Shown piece by piece: positions 25,326 through 34,465 of a DNA stretch of 64,000 bases. The position numbers were made by a program, and so were the translations under genes. Numbering within the stretch: position 1 is the first letter of the stretch; the number at the start of each line of letters is the position of its first letter. The notes under the pieces were generated by a model. The model worked only from the letters and a program-made list of their open reading frames with translations, had not been told where the DNA came from and searched no databases. This DNA comes from Lancefieldella sp018380095. Lineage in GTDB: Bacteria; Actinomycetota; Coriobacteriia; Coriobacteriales; Atopobiaceae. The stretch spans positions 1-64,000 of the forward strand of contig JAGZUI010000005.1 of the NCBI GenBank assembly GCA_018380095.1. The letters are read 5' to 3'.

Positions 25326-26006
25326 GTGAGAATTCTTGCAGTCGTTCCCGCTTACAACGAAGAAGCCTGCATTGCTTCAACTATTACAGAGTTGTGCCAG
25401 GTAGCTCCTCAAGTTGATTACATCATAATCAACGACGGCTCCGCTGACCGCACTCTGGATATTTGTAAAGAGCGTGGATTTAACTACCTCAATTTGCCAG
25501 TTAACGGAGGCCTTTCTGCAGGCTTTAGGGCTGGTATGCGTTACGCCAAAGAACATGGTTATGACGCTGTGGTGCAGTTTGACTCCGATGGTCAGCACAG
25601 GCCTGAGTACATTGCTCCTATGGCTCAAGCAATGGTAAACGAGGGAGCAAATATCGTCATTGCTTCTCGCTTTGTCACCAAGGCTCGCGGAAACTCTCCT
25701 CGAGAGATTGGCTCCAAGCTGATTTCTTGGCTTATTAAGACAAGCACTGGTCAAACCATTACTGACCCTACCTCAGGCATGCGTATGTACGATCGTGGTC
25801 TTATTGAAACGTATGCGCGCTCCTTTGATTTCTCCCCCGAGCCAGACACCATCTCGTTGCTGATGCGTCGAGGAGCTAAGGTTGTCGAGATTGAAACTGA
25901 GATGCGTGAGCGTCAAGGTGGTGAGTCCTATTTGAGTTTCTATAACTCAATAATGTATATGGCTCGCACGTGCCTCTCGCTTTTGCTCTTCCAGTGGTTT
26001 AGATAA
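25326..26006 (+). CDS. family 2 glycosyltransferase
   Basis: A 226-residue GT2/dolichyl-phosphate-mannose-synthase-like enzyme with a GT-A fold: VVPAYNEEACI, IINDGSADRT (nucleotide-sugar contact), FRAGMRYAKEHGYDAVVQFDSDGQH (DXD-type) and SRFVTKARGNSPREIGS. There is no C-terminal membrane helix, so it is cytoplasmic or peripheral. I chose the GTG at 25326, six bases after AAAGG, over the ATG at 25320 that overlaps the ribosome site. DUF2304 follows nine bases later, a pair often seen in cell-wall glycan loci, where the GT loads a sugar on a polyprenol carrier. Confidence 0.85.
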   Translation: MRILAVVPAYNEEACIASTITELCQVAPQVDYIIINDGSADRTLDICKERGFNYLNLPVNGGLSAGFRAGMRYAKEHGYDAVVQFDSDGQHRPEYIAPMAQAMVNEGANIVIASRFVTKARGNSPREIGSKLISWLIKTSTGQTITDPTSGMRMYDRGLIETYARSFDFSPEPDTISLLMRRGAKVVEIETEMRERQGGESYLSFYNSIMYMARTCLSLLLFQWFR

Positions 26007-26015
26007 GGTGACACC

Positions 26016-26402
26016 ATGACTTTAGTTCTCAGAATTCTGCTGCTTATTGGCGCCCTATTTGCCATGGGCATTGTCATCAATAGCGTCCGCAAATCAAAGA
26101 TTCGCATCTCCGACTCTGTCTATTGGGTTGTCTCTGCAGGAATCCTTGTTTTGTTTGCGCTCATCCCTCAGCTTGCCTATTTCTTCTCAAGTCTGTTTGG
26201 CTTTATGAGCCCTGCAAACTTTGTTTTGCTGCTGGTTATTGTGATGATCCTCATTAGGCTCTTCCATCAGTCCTGCGCAATCTCTAAGCTCACCTATAAG
26301 GTTGAGCAGCTTTCAGCTGAGCTTGCTCTGCGTGATAAAGATGCACGTGACGAGAAGAACCTTGATTTTGTAACTGATTTAAACCAGCGTACTCGCGTGT
26401 AA
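26016..26402 (+). CDS. DUF2304 membrane protein
   Basis: A 128-residue protein with three hydrophobic segments (about 4-22, 34-55, 63-87) and a charged coiled-coil-like C-terminus (EQLSAELALRDKDARDEKN). DUF2304 proteins accompany GT2 glycosyltransferases of the polyprenol-phosphate type, and the present gene starts nine bases after such a GT gene with AAGGTG as ribosome site. It may anchor or assist that enzyme; the biochemical role is not established. Confidence 0.8.
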   Translation: MTLVLRILLLIGALFAMGIVINSVRKSKIRISDSVYWVVSAGILVLFALIPQLAYFFSSLFGFMSPANFVLLLVIVMILIRLFHQSCAISKLTYKVEQLSAELALRDKDARDEKNLDFVTDLNQRTRV

Positions 26403-26448
26403 ACGACAAGCTAGCCATTTAATCGCACGCTCACACAGGCAATACCTT

Positions 26449-26482
26449 AAAAAAGTCCGCTTACGCAGCGGACTTTTTCTTT
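26449..26482. terminator. bidirectional terminator between DUF2304 and flippase genes
   Basis: Stem AAAGTCCGC (26452-26460) with GCGGACTTT (26468-26476), flanked by A and T tracts, works for both converging transcripts. The flippase stop codon lies in the loop. Confidence 0.85.
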
Positions 26483-27711
26483 TGATCTTTAAATCCCAAG
26501 AAGCAGAAGATACCAAATACCAAAGCGAGGATTGCTAGCGAGGCATCATAAAGCACACACGCTCCCATAATGCCAAAGTTGCCCACAAACCATCCCCCGG
26601 TAAGCGCAGCAAAGCCTGCACCTGCAGCGTAGCTTACAAAGACGGCAACCTGCTTACGCATAGTTACTACGGCATAGTACAAAATAACGGTAAGAGCATT
26701 GAGCAGACCACCAAAGAGCAATAGCAAAAGCTCAAACTTGTATGGCTCAAAATCAAGACCATACAAAAGTCCAAGAACCGGAGCTCCTAATGGCCAAGCT
26801 AAAGCCATCGAAACAACAGTGGCCAGGGCAACTACGGCAAACCCTTTAAGAATCAGGCCCACAAACTGCTTGTCTTGCTGATTATTCCAATATTCGGCCA
26901 TCTGAGTGAGCAGTGGCTTAAATACAAAGTTGCTTAAAAGATTGATAACCATAGCTGGCATGGCCAATGCCGTAAAGAACGTAAGAAGCGCCTGATCACT
27001 CAAAGCACCCAATGCATAGCGAGGAGCACCAACAACGTACGTTAGCAAAAATGAACCAGCAAATAATGGAGCGGTGGTAACCAACAGCTTTGTAATTTGC
27101 TTAAAGTCAAAGGTAGGCTTAAGCGTTGCCATCTTCTTGGTAGGAGGAATGACAAGCGCAATCATAACTACCAGTGATGCAACAAAAGAAAGAGCTGCGC
27201 CAACAAGCAAGTTCTTTGTAAAAAGCACGCCTACTGCAAAGCCAACAACGGTTGCAAGAACACGATAAAAGAATGCTCTGCCAGCAATATCTAAGCGACC
27301 ATGCTGCTGGAACATGCCATGGAAAACATCTTCTACAACGTCAAATAAACGAAGTGATGCAATGAGGGCATACAGCACCCCCTCGTAGCTCAATCCCTGG
27401 GACTGCAGGGTAAAGATAATGATTCCCGCAATCATCAAACCAGTTGTGATGATTCGTGCCGCAAGATATACGCCAAACGAGAATACTTCTTCTGTATCGG
27501 TAACCTGATACGTCCTAATTTCAAAGTGACCAATGACCATAAGCTGCTGAGCAACTGCATACGCAAGCGAGAAAACACCACCGGCAGCAGCTCCCATGGT
27601 ACGCGTAACCACCATCAACATAAGCACTGTTGAGGCAGCGTTCATCAAGGAACCAAGCGTATTCCAGAAGTAGTTTTTCTTAAGCTGTTCCGCAGAAGTA
27701 TCAATAGTCAT
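26461..27711 (-). CDS. polysaccharide flippase (Wzx/MATE-like)
   Basis: A 416-residue membrane protein with about 12 helices, of the oligosaccharide-flippase family (LKKNYFWNTLGSLMNAASTVLMLMVVTRTMGAAAGGVFSLAYA at the start, paired-helix pattern throughout). It is expected to turn lipid-linked glycan repeat units to the outer face. It follows a licD gene by two bases and sits among rhamnose and phosphocholine genes, which suggests that it exports a decorated repeat unit. The C-terminus is lysine-rich. Confidence 0.8.
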   Translation of the reverse strand: MTIDTSAEQLKKNYFWNTLGSLMNAASTVLMLMVVTRTMGAAAGGVFSLAYAVAQQLMVIGHFEIRTYQVTDTEEVFSFGVYLAARIITTGLMIAGIIIFTLQSQGLSYEGVLYALIASLRLFDVVEDVFHGMFQQHGRLDIAGRAFFYRVLATVVGFAVGVLFTKNLLVGAALSFVASLVVMIALVIPPTKKMATLKPTFDFKQITKLLVTTAPLFAGSFLLTYVVGAPRYALGALSDQALLTFFTALAMPAMVINLLSNFVFKPLLTQMAEYWNNQQDKQFVGLILKGFAVVALATVVSMALAWPLGAPVLGLLYGLDFEPYKFELLLLLFGGLLNALTVILYYAVVTMRKQVAVFVSYAAGAGFAALTGGWFVGNFGIMGACVLYDASLAILALVFGIFCFLGFKDQKKKSAA

Positions 27712-27713
27712 AG

Positions 27714-28649
27714 TTAGCTTTTCTGACCAAAGTCTTCAAATGCCTGACGGCTTCCTTTGGTAACGTCTACCTCTTTCCATTTGCCAAAATCAAGCGCACC
27801 AGGATGATGATTTTTACGATCATTCTCTGGAGGAAGCTGCATGTAATCTCCGTATCCCCTGGTTAAAAGCTTGTCATATTCCTTTGGAAGCGTAGTAGTA
27901 ATATCCTCAAAAGGAACGCGAACCATTGGGAACACATCCTCTTTGTCCATTGACCAGTTCTCTGGATCAGGTTCAACAAAGCTTGCGTAATGAGTGGTAT
28001 TCTCGCCCTCTGCAGCACGTGCCGCCTGATCCCATTTACGTTGAATATACGCAGATGAAACCCTAAAAAGCTTCAAGGCGTGATGAATGACAAAGCATCC
28101 TGCAAGAGCAACTTTCTTTTTCCAGCCAACTAAAGGCACGCGAGGTGTTGGAGTAACCAGCAGGAAGTTCAAGCGTCCCCAGAACCATGTCTGACGCTTA
28201 ATCTTGGCAAGCTTTTTAGGATCTGCAGGAATCTTATCAAAGGGAAAAATACCGATAGAAATAGCGTACGTAAAGGGGCAGGTCATAAACTCGTCAGGGA
28301 CGCAAACTGTTCCCTTTAGTGAGAGATTTGTATTAACTGCTGGGAAGAAATTGTCTTTTCTTCCGTTTTGAATGCAAAAATCTGGTCGAAGAAGCGCAGG
28401 TGCTTTCTCCAAAAAAATCTCATAATCCTCGCGGAACATCGAGATATCTACGTCATCATCCCAAGGAATAAAGCCTTTGTGTCTCACAGCGCCAATGGCT
28501 GTTCCACCGTACGCCTGGTACGAAATGCCAAGCTCCGTGCAGACGCGGTCAAGCTCATCCATCAAAAGCGTAGAAAGAATCTGGATCTTTCTTAGCTCAT
28601 CGGGGTTCTCGTATGTCTTATATCCGTCAGACTCCACAAAGGCTCCCAT
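27714..28649 (-). CDS. licD: LicD-family phosphotransferase 1
   Basis: A 311-residue LicD protein. The signature block near residues 45-70 reads AYGGTAIGAVRHKGFIPWDDDVDISM, with the acidic cluster typical of this nucleotidyltransferase-fold family. LicD enzymes move phosphocholine from CDP-choline onto a surface glycan. The C-terminus has the usual YGDYMQLPPENDRKNHHPG ending. It is upstream of the flippase and separated from the HTH-LicC-LicA gene by 1.9 kb. A second LicD at 32552 may add a second phosphocholine or use another acceptor. Confidence 0.85.
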   Translation of the reverse strand: MGAFVESDGYKTYENPDELRKIQILSTLLMDELDRVCTELGISYQAYGGTAIGAVRHKGFIPWDDDVDISMFREDYEIFLEKAPALLRPDFCIQNGRKDNFFPAVNTNLSLKGTVCVPDEFMTCPFTYAISIGIFPFDKIPADPKKLAKIKRQTWFWGRLNFLLVTPTPRVPLVGWKKKVALAGCFVIHHALKLFRVSSAYIQRKWDQAARAAEGENTTHYASFVEPDPENWSMDKEDVFPMVRVPFEDITTTLPKEYDKLLTRGYGDYMQLPPENDRKNHHPGALDFGKWKEVDVTKGSRQAFEDFGQKS

Positions 28650-28678
28650 TCGCCATCGTCCGATAATATTCTTATAAT
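28650..28678 (+). promoter_or_regulatory. candidate promoter of GT2 gene at 28713
   Basis: TATAAT at 28673-28678 is preceded, with a 17-base spacer, by TCGCCA at 28650-28655, which matches four of six -35 consensus positions. It lies in the 63-base gap from the divergent licD gene. Confidence 0.5.
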
Positions 28679-28712
28679 ACTAGACATCGGAGCTAATCGA
28701 TTGGATGTAGCA

Positions 28713-29504
28713 ATGTATACACCTCAGGATCACACGTTTGCTGTCTGCGCTTATGGCGAGAGTCCCTATCTAGAAGAATGCATTCTCTCGCTCAAGGAGC
28801 AAACACTGTCTACGAATATTCTTTTGGCTACTTCAACACCAAATGAACTCATTCAATCTCTTTGCAAGAAGTATGACATTCAGATGTACGTCAATCCTGG
28901 ACCAGGAGGTATTGCTGGCGACTGGAACTTTGCCGTGAGCATTTGTACAACTCCGTTAGTAACCATCGCTCACCAAGATGATCTCTACAAACCAAACTAT
29001 GCAGAGTACATGCTTGAACGCGTGAACAGCTCTTCTCGCCCACTAATTTACTTCACCAATTACGGAGAGCTACGCGACGGTGAAGAAGTTCTTGAAAATC
29101 GTCTGCTTAAGGTTAAGCGTCGTCTCTTGTACTCGCTCTCAAAGCCAGAAAATGCAGGTAAAGCATGGGCTAAACGTCGTGCGCTTGAGCTGGGCTGTGC
29201 CATTTGCTGTCCAAGCACCACGCTAGTCCTCCCCAATATTGACGTCCCTGTTTTCAAGGCTGGATTTGGCTCTAACCTGGATTGGGAAGCATGGGAGGCA
29301 ATCAGCAAACGTGAGGGTGATTTCTTATACGACACCCGTGTGCTGATGCTTCACCGCATCCACGAAGATTCTGAAACCAGCCATCTTATTCACGATAACC
29401 GTCGTGAACAGGAAGATCTGGAGATGCTTAAGAAGTTCTGGCCAACTCCTGTGGCCAAGCTCATCAACATGGCTTATAAGAGCGGACAAAAAAGTAACGG
29501 CTAA
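28713..29504 (+). CDS. family 2 glycosyltransferase, second
   Basis: A 263-residue GT2-like protein: FAVCAYGESPYLEECILSLKEQT at the start, GGIAGDWNFAVSICTTPLVTIAHQDDLY with HQDD as the DXD-type metal site, and a downstream RPLIYFTNYGEL. It should add a sugar to the surface glycan made by this locus. The first in-frame candidate is a TTG at 28701; I take the ATG at 28713. It is a lone plus-strand gene between two minus-strand operons, with its own promoter and a bidirectional terminator after it. Confidence 0.8.
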   Translation: MYTPQDHTFAVCAYGESPYLEECILSLKEQTLSTNILLATSTPNELIQSLCKKYDIQMYVNPGPGGIAGDWNFAVSICTTPLVTIAHQDDLYKPNYAEYMLERVNSSSRPLIYFTNYGELRDGEEVLENRLLKVKRRLLYSLSKPENAGKAWAKRRALELGCAICCPSTTLVLPNIDVPVFKAGFGSNLDWEAWEAISKREGDFLYDTRVLMLHRIHEDSETSHLIHDNRREQEDLEMLKKFWPTPVAKLINMAYKSGQKSNG

Positions 29505-29523
29505 CTCCATCTGTTCTCTACAC

Positions 29524-29560
29524 AAAATGACCCGCAGCTCAACAGCTACGGGTCATTTTT
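29524..29560. terminator. bidirectional terminator
   Basis: Perfect 11-bp stem AAAATGACCCG (29524-29534) with CGGGTCATTTT (29549-29559), plus T tracts both ways. It separates the converging GT2 and permease genes. Confidence 0.85.
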
Positions 29561-29582
29561 AGTGTGTTTGATTAAAGCTAAC

Positions 29583-30530
29583 CTACTCTTTACTAAAGAG
29601 CTCACTCCAGTCTGGAGTTGCAGAAAGAACCGTTCCTACAATAATGACAATGCAGCAAATTACAACCAGTGGAGATGGAATTGCTTCAGGCATAATTGCT
29701 GGCAGGATAATACCTGCAAGAGCTGCAAAAATTACCGACCATGCAGAGTAAGAAATGTTCAGTGCCATACCGCGAGAAGCGCCAATGGCGTCAATTGCCT
29801 TGTAGTAGAAGAGATACGAGGCAGTACCAGCAAGTGCTGCAATAAAGACAACGCCATTTGCAGGAGTGAGTGCAACCTGTGCAGCAAAATCAACGGAACC
29901 AGCCAATGGCAAGATGAGAAGACCGTATGCAAATGCAGAGGTGGTTTCCCTAATCTGAAGAGCAGTCTCATTATCAACAGCATCGTCTTGCATACCCCAA
30001 GCCAAAATAACCGCCTCAGATCCCCAGCCAAAGACACAAGCAGCAACGCCCAAGATACCCACAAGAACATTTCCGTTACCCTCGCCTGCTGCTGTTGAGA
30101 GACCAATAACCATGACGCCAACAAGAGCAACGATAAGGGCAATAATCTGCTTTAAGTTCATCTTTTCTTTGAGCAAAAGCCATGCTAAAACCGAACCAAC
30201 TGCAGGATAGAAAGCTGAAATAGCAGCGGTGTAACCAGGTCCAATGGTATTAATAGCAGCTAAGTAACCACTCATACCAATTGGTCCACCCAGGAGTGCG
30301 CCAAGCATGACTACACGACCACTCTTTGTTTTTGCTGCCTCAAGGGTGTCTTTAAGTCTTCCCTTCTGAGCCATCATGACTAAAAGAACTGCAGCAGCAA
30401 AGAAATCGTGCATGAATGCGCTGGCAAATGACGCCTGAGCTGAATCAACATAAGGACTCATACCAAGAGCAACACCAAGAATAACGGTATCAACCGCCCA
30501 AAGAATACCGCTTAAAAGACCGTAATACAT
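29583..30530 (-). CDS. DMT/EamA permease, probable LicB-type choline importer
   Basis: A 315-residue protein with ten membrane helices in two EamA halves (GLLSGILWAVDTVILGVALG; GYTAAISAFYPAVGSVLAWLLLKE; ASYLFYYKAIDAIGASRGMAL). LicB, the choline permease of lic loci, belongs to this superfamily. Here the gene lies 18 bases after the HTH-LicC-LicA fusion, the classic lic order, so choline (or ethanolamine) import is the best guess. AAGGGG precedes the ATG. Confidence 0.75.
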   Translation of the reverse strand: MYYGLLSGILWAVDTVILGVALGMSPYVDSAQASFASAFMHDFFAAAVLLVMMAQKGRLKDTLEAAKTKSGRVVMLGALLGGPIGMSGYLAAINTIGPGYTAAISAFYPAVGSVLAWLLLKEKMNLKQIIALIVALVGVMVIGLSTAAGEGNGNVLVGILGVAACVFGWGSEAVILAWGMQDDAVDNETALQIRETTSAFAYGLLILPLAGSVDFAAQVALTPANGVVFIAALAGTASYLFYYKAIDAIGASRGMALNISYSAWSVIFAALAGIILPAIMPEAIPSPLVVICCIVIIVGTVLSATPDWSELFSKE

Positions 30531-30548
30531 AATTTTCCCCTTTTGCCC

Positions 30549-32339
30549 TTAGTTCTGAGCGTCTTCGTACCAAGAAAGAACACGATCAATATTGTTTGCA
30601 GCGTAGCGATAGTAAATGAAGAACCACTCGCCTACGTTCTCGCCCTCTGCTTCCTTAACCAGAGACCAGAGATACCAGCACCAACCAGCAAAGACTACAT
30701 AGCTCCAGAAGTGTCTGCGCTGCTCAAACGTTGCCTCTTTTCCAAAGTAGTAATCAATAGCAGCATTAGCTTCATCATCAGTAAGCTCACAGCAAACTGT
30801 GAAGGTACCAAAGTCATTAGCCTCATCTGACATTCCCGCATATTCCCAGTCAATAAGGCTGTAGGTGTCTGACTCGTCAATCAAGAAATTCAGATAGAAG
30901 AAATCATTGTGAGAAATAACAACTGGATACTGATCAGCGTCAGCATACTTCTTCAAACGCAGGACCTTCTCGCGAAGCTCATAGTAGCCAGGAATCTCAA
31001 TAGGACCCTCTTCAAGCAGGAGTTTCTCGTAATTAAGACCCTCGTTGACAAAGTCAAAAGAACGATCAAGTGACGCGCCGCTATGATGCAGTTTATAACC
31101 CATTTCCATTGCCCGCTTGAGCTGCTCAGGATTATGAGGATCAAGATTCTGAGCGTTTTTCACAAACTTGGAAATCTTCCAACCTTCTTTTTGGTCCTCG
31201 TAAATAAAGGTGTTGTCTAGGCCAAGCTCACGAGCAAGTCGAAGACCAGCCTCTTCAGCAGCGCGGTCAACAAGCTTCTCGGTACCAACGCCAGGATGCC
31301 TGTAAACATACTCCTGGGCGTCATCACCATATCCCACAATAAAGTGAGCTGACAAGTTGGTAAGTCCCTGCTTGAGAGGATAGAAGCCATGAATATCCTT
31401 CTTCTGACAGTGAAGGATTGAGACAATATTGTCAAAAATCTCTGAGTCAATGTTCTCGATGAAGGCTGGATCAAACTGACGCAGCTCATCAAGGGAGTCA
31501 AACTCATAAATAACGCCGTCAGGATATTTTCTAATGCTCATAGAAAGCTCTTTGATGTGACGGACGTAGATCTCTTCCCAAAGCATATCAACAGTCTCTG
31601 GCTTGTCATAAACTGCCTCAAGAATGTCTACAAACTTCTTTGAGAATTGTCTGTCAAAGTAGACATGGCCCAACATAATCCAAGAATTTGAACCGCCAAT
31701 TTCTACGCCGGTAATACGTCCACCGCGGCCCTCTTTAAGACACCACTCGTCGGTCTCTCCTGCAACATATGTTGCTGAGTAATAAGCCTCATAAACATAG
31801 TGCTCAAAAGGATTCTGAGTAAAGTAATCATCAGAGGAGCAAATATAGGTGTTATCCAGCTGCTCTTTTACATACCAAAGCGTGGAATTGTTGTTTCTGG
31901 TTGCATAGTCTGGGTTAACCACAATCTTGACGCCATACTTCTCCTCCAGGTAGAAGAAGTACTCCTTCTTGTAGCCAACAACTACAGTGATATCGGTAAT
32001 GCCAGCTTCCATAAGCTGATGAATCTGGCGCTCAATGAGAACTTCTCCGCGAACCTTCAAGACACCCTTTGGCTTCTCATAAGAGATTGGTGCAAAGCGA
32101 GAAGACAGACCAGCTGCCATAATAATGGCATTCTTGACCTCATAAGGCTTCAGAGCTTCAAGGCCCTTTGGAGTAATTAGACTATCGTCAATAAGACCCT
32201 GATCCTCAAGCGTTTTTACTGCTGAATTAACTGATCCCAAAGAAAGCTCAGTTTCTTCTGCAAGCTGTCTCTGATTGAGCTTCTCGTCAGAAAGAGCAAT
32301 GGTTTTTAATACAGAAAACACGTTATTTGTTAGTGCCAC
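30549..32339 (-). CDS. HTH - LicC cytidylyltransferase - LicA choline kinase fusion
   Basis: A 596-residue three-part protein. Residues 1-65 are a winged helix (LNQRQLAEETELSLGSVNSAVKTLEDQGLI). Residues about 70-300 are a nucleotidyltransferase of LicC type (AIIMAAGLSSRFAPISYEKPKGVL, SSDDYFTQNPF) that makes CDP-choline. Residues about 320-590 are a LicA/choline-kinase domain (GLTNLSAHFIVGYG, VVISHNDFFYLNFLID with the catalytic HND, YSLIDWEYAGMSDEANDFG). I chose the GTG at 32339 behind GGAGG. One polypeptide could therefore phosphorylate choline, activate it with CTP and bind DNA; autoregulation through the HTH is inference. Confidence 0.85.
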   Translation of the reverse strand: MALTNNVFSVLKTIALSDEKLNQRQLAEETELSLGSVNSAVKTLEDQGLIDDSLITPKGLEALKPYEVKNAIIMAAGLSSRFAPISYEKPKGVLKVRGEVLIERQIHQLMEAGITDITVVVGYKKEYFFYLEEKYGVKIVVNPDYATRNNNSTLWYVKEQLDNTYICSSDDYFTQNPFEHYVYEAYYSATYVAGETDEWCLKEGRGGRITGVEIGGSNSWIMLGHVYFDRQFSKKFVDILEAVYDKPETVDMLWEEIYVRHIKELSMSIRKYPDGVIYEFDSLDELRQFDPAFIENIDSEIFDNIVSILHCQKKDIHGFYPLKQGLTNLSAHFIVGYGDDAQEYVYRHPGVGTEKLVDRAAEEAGLRLARELGLDNTFIYEDQKEGWKISKFVKNAQNLDPHNPEQLKRAMEMGYKLHHSGASLDRSFDFVNEGLNYEKLLLEEGPIEIPGYYELREKVLRLKKYADADQYPVVISHNDFFYLNFLIDESDTYSLIDWEYAGMSDEANDFGTFTVCCELTDDEANAAIDYYFGKEATFEQRRHFWSYVVFAGWCWYLWSLVKEAEGENVGEWFFIYYRYAANNIDRVLSWYEDAQN

Positions 32340-32489
32340 GGTTCCTCCAAATGAAGACCAATTAACTGCGAAATAAACTTCCATACCAATTAACTTCAGT
32401 CATAATACTCCTATGTTCAAATTTGTACAAGTGTAAATATATTTTGAACATATTACCTTCAGAGGATTGCCATAGACTGCCAATCTAAC

Positions 32490-32517
32490 AAAAAAACGGC
32501 ACCTGAGATGCCGTTTT
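32490..32517 (-). terminator. terminator after licD 2
   Basis: AAAACGGCA (32493-32501) pairs with TGCCGTTTT (32509-32517). The minus-strand side runs into TTTTTTTG, so it ends the rfb-licD transcript. Confidence 0.8.
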
Positions 32518-32551
32518 ACCTTTTATGTATTGCTTTACAAACGAGAAGACC

Positions 32552-33397
32552 CTAGTAAGGACCAAAATCCAAACGCGCTGGATAGTGGTTTTTACGCTTC
32601 TCAACTGGTGGCATTTGCATGTAATCACCGTAAAGCATCCTAAGGAATTTATCATTTTGATTAGGGAACGCTACTTGAATTCCATCAAAATCAAGCTTAT
32701 CAACAGGGAAAACCTCATCAACTGGATAGGTATTTACAAACCTATCCGTATCGTGCAGGTAGGCAATTCTTTTTGTCTTAACGTGAGCAAAGCGGTTGCG
32801 GGCTTCCTGCTCACGCTCATACATTTTCTGAGTAGAGAGATGCAGCAATTTGCAAACTCCCCTACCCATAGTAACTGCTGCCTTTAAGAGCTTTCCTTTG
32901 ATGCCGTCGGCCAAAATAACAGGGCGAGGAACGTCAACGAGGATGCGCATATGTGACCAGAACCACGCATCAAATGCCTGCTTCTGATATTCCTTCTCGT
33001 CATCCGAAACATTATCAAAGCAGTAGACATCTAGGAAAATACCAAGGTCAAGGGGAAGTGGCGCAAGTGCTTCTTCGCAGAACTGTGTTCCTTTGAGCAT
33101 AATGCGCGTGGTTGGGAATGGATAGTTGATGTCCCTCTCAGTATTCATGATCGAATACTTTTCTGACCACTCTTTATCATAGATCTCCAGAAGCTTGTTG
33201 AAGTCTTCTGCAGGAAGGCAGACATCGATATCATCATCCCAAGGAATAAATCCCTTATGACGAAGAGCGCCAATGGCAGTGCCGCCAAAACCAAAATAGC
33301 GGATGTTGTTAGCCTCGCACGTGTCTACGAAGTCCTTTAAAATCATCAGCTCAACCTGCTGAAGATGTTTGAGCGTCTCTGTATCGTATGTGCGCAT
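32552..33397 (-). CDS. licD: LicD-family phosphotransferase 2
   Basis: A 281-residue LicD with FGFGGTAIGALRHKGFIPWDDDIDVCL near residues 36-62 and the YGDYMQMPPVEKRKNHYP ending. It is clearly related to, but not a copy of, the LicD at 27714. Its start ATG overlaps the rfbB stop (TAATG), so it is co-translated with the rhamnose genes. This coupling suggests that the phosphocholine acceptor is the rhamnose-containing glycan or a neighbouring residue. Confidence 0.85.
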   Translation of the reverse strand: MRTYDTETLKHLQQVELMILKDFVDTCEANNIRYFGFGGTAIGALRHKGFIPWDDDIDVCLPAEDFNKLLEIYDKEWSEKYSIMNTERDINYPFPTTRIMLKGTQFCEEALAPLPLDLGIFLDVYCFDNVSDDEKEYQKQAFDAWFWSHMRILVDVPRPVILADGIKGKLLKAAVTMGRGVCKLLHLSTQKMYEREQEARNRFAHVKTKRIAYLHDTDRFVNTYPVDEVFPVDKLDFDGIQVAFPNQNDKFLRMLYGDYMQMPPVEKRKNHYPARLDFGPY

Positions 33398-34464
33398 TAT
33401 CGACCTTCGTACATTTTTTTGTAGTAATCCTGATAATCACCAGAAACTACATTCTTAACCCACTTGCGGTTCTCCAGATACCAGTTAATAGTGGTAACAA
33501 TTCCCTCTTCAAATGGAGTTTCTGGATACCAGCCAAGCTCTTCTTTAATCTTATCTGGCGCAATGCCATAGCGGCGGTCATGACCCTTACGATCAGTAAC
33601 GTAAGAAATCAAATCCTCAGTAATCTGACTATCACCGGTGATTCTTGCAACTTCATTAATGATGCGCTTAACAATGTAGAGGTTATTGCGCTCGTTGTGA
33701 CCGCCAACGTTATAAACCTCGCCCAGCTTGCCGCCCTCAAGAACCATAGCAATTGCCTTGCAGTGGTCATCAACGTAGAGCCAGTCACGAACATTCAGTC
33801 CGTCACCATAAACTGGAAGTGCCTTGTGCTCCAGGCAATTCTCAATCATCAGAGGAATGAGCTTCTCGGGGAACTGATAAGGACCATAATTGTTGGAGCA
33901 ACGCGTGATTACCGCAGGAAATCCGTATGTATCATGCCAGGCTTTTACAAACATATCAGCAGAAGCCTTAGATGCAGAGTAGGGGCTGTGTGGACTCAAA
34001 GGTGTGGTCTCACGGAAAAATGCCTCTGGGTCATCAAGTGGAAGTGAGCCATAGACCTCATCGGTAGAAACCTGCAAATACTTATGGTCTCCATAAGAGC
34101 CCTGACCATCATTCCAGAAAGACTCTGCAACGCTCAGGAGCGCAACAGTACCCATGACATTGGTATCGGCAAAAGCACCTGGATCTTCAATGGAGCGATC
34201 TACGTGGCTCTCTGCAGCAAAGTTGATAACATAATCGGGATGATGAGTCTCAAACAGCTGCGTCAGAGCCTCTTTATCCCTAATGTCTACGTGGGCAAAG
34301 GTGTAGCGAGGGTCTTGATCATATTCCGAAAGATTCTCAAGGTTGCCAGCATAGGTCAGGGCATCCACGTTCAAAATATGAATATCCTGATTTCTTCTAA
34401 GCATGTAGTGGATAAAGTTAGATCCAATAAATCCAGCTCCACCAGTAACTAAATAGGTCTTCAC
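33397..34464 (-). CDS. rfbB: dTDP-glucose 4,6-dehydratase
   Basis: A 355-residue extended SDR: GGAGFIGSNFIHYML (NAD site), AAESHVDRSIEDPGAF, the catalytic STDEVYGSL with YSASKASAD (YxxxK), and RCSNNYGPYQFPEKLIPL. It makes dTDP-4-keto-6-deoxyglucose from dTDP-glucose, step two of the rhamnose pathway. The start is GTG behind AGAGG. It follows rfbD by one base and overlaps licD 2 by one. Confidence 0.94.
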   Translation of the reverse strand: MKTYLVTGGAGFIGSNFIHYMLRRNQDIHILNVDALTYAGNLENLSEYDQDPRYTFAHVDIRDKEALTQLFETHHPDYVINFAAESHVDRSIEDPGAFADTNVMGTVALLSVAESFWNDGQGSYGDHKYLQVSTDEVYGSLPLDDPEAFFRETTPLSPHSPYSASKASADMFVKAWHDTYGFPAVITRCSNNYGPYQFPEKLIPLMIENCLEHKALPVYGDGLNVRDWLYVDDHCKAIAMVLEGGKLGEVYNVGGHNERNNLYIVKRIINEVARITGDSQITEDLISYVTDRKGHDRRYGIAPDKIKEELGWYPETPFEEGIVTTINWYLENRKWVKNVVSGDYQDYYKKMYEGR

Positions 34465-34465
34465 A

